Positions 3,842-6,228 of a stretch of DNA of 6,228 nt are shown in pieces. Made by a program: the position numbers and the translations under genes. Each line of letters begins with the position of its first letter. Positions within the stretch are counted from its first letter, which is position 1. The notes under the pieces were generated by a model that saw only the letters and a list, made by a program, of their open reading frames with translations, did no database searches and had not been told where the DNA came from. This stretch comes from JBPCOB01 sp051000715 (lineage in GTDB: Bacteria > Actinomycetota > Actinomycetes > JALYNC01): contig JBPCOB010000178.1 in assembly GCA_051000715.1 (NCBI GenBank), positions 1-6,228 on the forward strand, in the 5' to 3' direction.

Positions 3842-5605
3842 GTGAGCAGCGGGACTCCCGCCGACGCGGACGCAGCGATGCCGTCGCGGCTCTTCGACGA
3901 CCCGCAGGTCGACGCACGCATGCGTGCGCTGATTCCCCGCCTGGCCCGGCTCGGCTGCCTGGTGTACACCATCGTGGCTCTGCTCAATGGCGGCTTTGGC
4001 GGCCACTACCTGGGCACCGCGGCGCTGATCGGCGTCGCCTTCGTCGGCACGGTGACCATCGAGCGGCTGCACATCCTCGAACGGGCACCCGGCTGGGTGC
4101 TGTACACGATTCTGATGGCGTACTGCGGTCTGGTCGCTGTGCCGATCGACGGGGTGGCCACTCCGCGGCCGCTGGACGAGATCATCAGCCTGCTGCCGGT
4201 GTTCTTCGCCGCGATCTTCTTCGAAGGCCGGCTGCGCTACGCCGCCGCGGTGAACGCGGCCCTCCTGCAGTTCGGCGTGGCGTCGATCTGGGTCCACCCC
4301 TCGGTCGGCGGTCTGGTTGAACGGCTGCTCGGCTACCTGGTGGCCGCCCGGCTGGCCGCTGAGATCGCCCGGGTGCTCCGCGACGCGCTGGCCCGCAATG
4401 ACGCGCTGCACGAGGTCCTCGCCGCGGCCAGCGCCGATCCGGGCGGAGCCGCCCTCGCCGGCCCGGGTCTCACCGCGGCATTGCAGCTGTTGGAGTGGGA
4501 CGTCGGGGCGGCGGTCGTCGAGGAGGGCGACTCCCTTCGGCTGGCTGCCAGTCGCGGAGCCGATCCGAGCGTGCTGGCGGCCGACGTCTCGACGCCGGAG
4601 TCGGCGTACGGCGCCCTGGTCCGGGCGGTGCTGTCGGCCGGAGCACCGCGCGAGGCGACTGATCGGCCGAGCGGGTCCGGTCTGGCCCGGCCGCCCGGGC
4701 TGCGACTGCTCGTGGGGCTGCCTATCCGTTACCGCGACGACGTCATCGGCGTGCTGCTGGCCGGCAGCTTCTCGCAACGCCGCCGGACCGAAGACGAGCT
4801 GGACCGGATGCGCCGGATCGCCGACCAGCTGGGCCTGGCCCTCGGTGCGGTGCGCGCCTACCGCGCCGAGGTGCAGCTGGCCGAGCAGCTGCAAGAGCTC
4901 AACAACCGCAAGGACGAATTCCTCGCCAACGTCTCGCACGAGCTGCGGACCCCGCTCACCTCTATCCGGCTCGCCTGTTTTCTGCTCACCACGGCGTGGG
5001 AGTCGCTGGATGCCGTCCAGGTGCGGCAGACCCTCGACGACCTGGAGCAACGCTCGGCGGACCTCAGTGAGCTGGTCGAGTCGCTGCTGGACGAGGCCGT
5101 TGCAGCCGCGGGTGCTCTTCGGTTGGCCCTGAGCCGGATCGAGTGGCAGCCCACGTTGACCCGCTGGGTTCGGACGGCGGAGCAGCTGTCGGGCCGACGG
5201 GTGGAGCTGTCGATGCCCGCCGAGCCGGTGATCAGCGTCGGAGATCCGGCCAAGCTGGAGCGGGTGGTGGCCAACCTGCTCGGCAACGCGGCGAAGTTCT
5301 CGCCGTCCGACTCGAGGATCGGTGCACGGCTCTCGCTCGACGACGACTGCGTGCAGCTGGAGGTCGTGGACTCGGGCATCGGCATCCGGGCCGATGAGCT
5401 GCCCCGCATCTTCGAACGGTTCTACCAGGCCGACGGCAGCCCCACCCGCTCGGTCGGCGGCGTGGGCATCGGGCTCTCGCTGGTGAAGCATTTCGTGACC
5501 GCCCACGGCGGGACCGTCTCCGCGCAGAGCCGCGCGGGCCTGGGCAGCACCTTCACCGTCCGGCTGCCGCTGGAACCGGTGCCGGCCGCCGCCTCGACAC
5601 GATGA
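3842..5605 (+). CDS. Membrane sensor histidine kinase with GAF domain
   Basis: A 587-residue two-component sensor kinase that should autophosphorylate and pass phosphate to a response regulator. The N-terminal sensor has about six hydrophobic segments (33-50, 55-73, 84-101, 114-127, 131-151, 157-173) with short loops, so sensing is probably within the membrane. A GAF domain follows (about 190-345), then a helical coiled linker. The HisKA dimerisation domain has the H-box SHELRTP (365-371) with phospho-acceptor His366. The HATPase domain has the N-box NLLGNAAKF (478-486), G1 box DSGIGI (510-515), F-box IFERFYQ, and G2 box GGVGIGL (539-545), all intact. No HAMP domain or fused receiver is seen. 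Start GTG 3842 follows the previous stop by four bases and has a weak ribosome site; ATG at 3878 (residue 13) is an alternative. No response regulator lies nearby, so its partner is outside the window or unlinked. The signal is unknown. Confidence 0.93.
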   Translation: MSSGTPADADAAMPSRLFDDPQVDARMRALIPRLARLGCLVYTIVALLNGGFGGHYLGTAALIGVAFVGTVTIERLHILERAPGWVLYTILMAYCGLVAVPIDGVATPRPLDEIISLLPVFFAAIFFEGRLRYAAAVNAALLQFGVASIWVHPSVGGLVERLLGYLVAARLAAEIARVLRDALARNDALHEVLAAASADPGGAALAGPGLTAALQLLEWDVGAAVVEEGDSLRLAASRGADPSVLAADVSTPESAYGALVRAVLSAGAPREATDRPSGSGLARPPGLRLLVGLPIRYRDDVIGVLLAGSFSQRRRTEDELDRMRRIADQLGLALGAVRAYRAEVQLAEQLQELNNRKDEFLANVSHELRTPLTSIRLACFLLTTAWESLDAVQVRQTLDDLEQRSADLSELVESLLDEAVAAAGALRLALSRIEWQPTLTRWVRTAEQLSGRRVELSMPAEPVISVGDPAKLERVVANLLGNAAKFSPSDSRIGARLSLDDDCVQLEVVDSGIGIRADELPRIFERFYQADGSPTRSVGGVGIGLSLVKHFVTAHGGTVSAQSRAGLGSTFTVRLPLEPVPAAASTR

Positions 5606-6228
5606 CCGTCGCGACGACCAGGCCGGTCAGCACCACCGGCGCCACCCCGCTTCGAAGTACGGCGGTGACGATCCGGACCGGGTCGGACAGCGGGACAACG
5701 CGACCGACCAGGTAGCCCAGCGACAGAGTGGCCGTGCGGATCAGCAGGATCCGGTCGTACGCCGAAGCCGGCAACAACGCGAGCAGCGCCCAGGCGGTTG
5801 CGTCGTACCACGGCAACGCGTACGGCGCCGCCAGCAGGTAGGCCAGCGTCAGCACGACAGCGGCCCGCGCGGCAGCGCCGGTCTGGTGCCCGCCGCGCCG
5901 CGGCAACCCGCGGGCGAGCATCCACGCGAGGGCTGCCGCCGCAACCAGGGCCAGCGCCCCGATCAGCCTTCGTGACACGTCGGCGCCGAGCCAGGGGTCG
6001 AGGAAGTGCGCGGGCACTCGCCACGGCGTGGCGGCTGAGATCAGCCCTGAGGCGCGGTCCAGCTGGCCGAGCGCGTGCCGGCCCGCGGCGGCGTACGCCG
6101 GAAGCACGACCAGCAGCGCGCCCGCACCCAGCCCCACCAGCCGGCGCGGGGTCGCCGCCACCGCCCAGGCGAGGCCGGCGCCCAGCAGGGCGGCGGGCGC
6201 CTTCACCACCACCGCCGCGCCGGCGGCC
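5553..6228 (-). CDS. GT-C membrane mannosyltransferase, MptB-like (C-terminal part, cut by right edge)
   Basis: An integral membrane protein entering from the right edge. The frame is open from 6227 with no clear start; the GTG codons near 6204-6212 read as internal (AAVVVKAPAALL). The part seen, about 224 residues, has roughly seven hydrophobic segments. VVVKAPAAL resembles the segment shared by polyprenyl-phosphomannose-dependent alpha-1,6-mannosyltransferases (MptA/MptB) and related GT87 enzymes. A later LAAPYALPWYDATAW fits their conserved P-x-x-LPWY motif. Such enzymes extend mannan chains (lipomannan or related glycolipids) on the outer face of the membrane using lipid-linked mannose. 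The catalytic Asp of the first extracytoplasmic loop would lie in the missing N-terminal part, so substrate cannot be judged. The tail is basic (VSRRRPAPVPAAAGR). Its last 53 bases overlap the end of the convergent kinase gene. Confidence 0.72.
   Translation of the reverse strand, partial: AAGAAVVVKAPAALLGAGLAWAVAATPRRLVGLGAGALLVVLPAYAAAGRHALGQLDRASGLISAATPWRVPAHFLDPWLGADVSRRLIGALALVAAAALAWMLARGLPRRGGHQTGAAARAAVVLTLAYLLAAPYALPWYDATAWALLALLPASAYDRILLIRTATLSLGYLVGRVVPLSDPVRIVTAVLRSGVAPVVLTGLVVATVIVSRRRPAPVPAAAGR

Noticed and set aside
3821..5506. Minus-strand open frame of 561 codons opposite the histidine kinase
   Set aside because: It is fully antisense to a kinase with every catalytic box intact. 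The translation is His/Gln/Arg/Gly-rich and low in structure, as expected for a reverse-complement shadow.
5422..6024. Second minus-strand frame overlapping the mannosyltransferase region
   Set aside because: It is Arg/Gly/Pro-rich without membrane segments, while the 5553-6228 frame on the same strand gives a coherent membrane protein with recognisable motifs.
1..6228. CRISPR array, insertion sequence, phage or toxin-antitoxin system
   Set aside because: I saw no regularly spaced repeats, terminal inverted repeats with a transposase, integrase, or small toxin/antitoxin gene pair. The two small acidic genes before tadA fit the TadA-associated family, not a toxin-antitoxin pair.

Overview
The window has very high GC, strong G/C preference at third codon positions, frequent GTG starts and tight gene spacing. 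Together with the gene content (tadA with its actinobacteria-specific partner genes, a tRNA-Ser beside it, and an MptB-like mannosyltransferase), this points to an actinomycete chromosome (Actinomycetota). I cannot name the genus. It reads as ordinary chromosomal core, with no insertion sequence, phage gene, CRISPR array or transfer signature.

Left part, minus strand (1-1653): an unrecognised gene running off the left edge with a clear ribosome binding site, then upp (uracil phosphoribosyltransferase), then a 204-residue small membrane protein. Two weak stem-loops lie between the last two. A 153-base divergent region (1654-1806) separates this block from the plus-strand genes.

Centre, plus strand (1807-3389): two diverged paralogues of the 'tRNA adenosine deaminase-associated protein' family, then tadA (wobble A34-to-I34 deaminase), then tRNA-Ser(CGA) 13 bases after the tadA stop. 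The second paralogue and tadA overlap by the ATGA motif, so this is a compact tRNA-modification operon. The tRNA has odd features: an 8-nucleotide T-loop, C at position 8, and a 5' leader able to pair with its own 3' end.

Right part (3390-6228): a short unrecognised gene, possibly broken by a one-base frameshift near 3494, then four bases later a membrane histidine kinase (six hydrophobic segments, GAF, HisKA, HATPase) with no response regulator in view. Its 3' end overlaps by 53 bases the end of a convergent gene for a GT-C type, MptB-like, polyprenyl-phosphomannose-dependent mannosyltransferase that runs off the right edge.

I did not find a clearly new system. The points most worth checking are the tandem TadA-associated paralogues, the non-canonical tRNA-Ser, the probable frameshift, the paired CACGTG sites before the kinase, and the unassigned left-edge gene.
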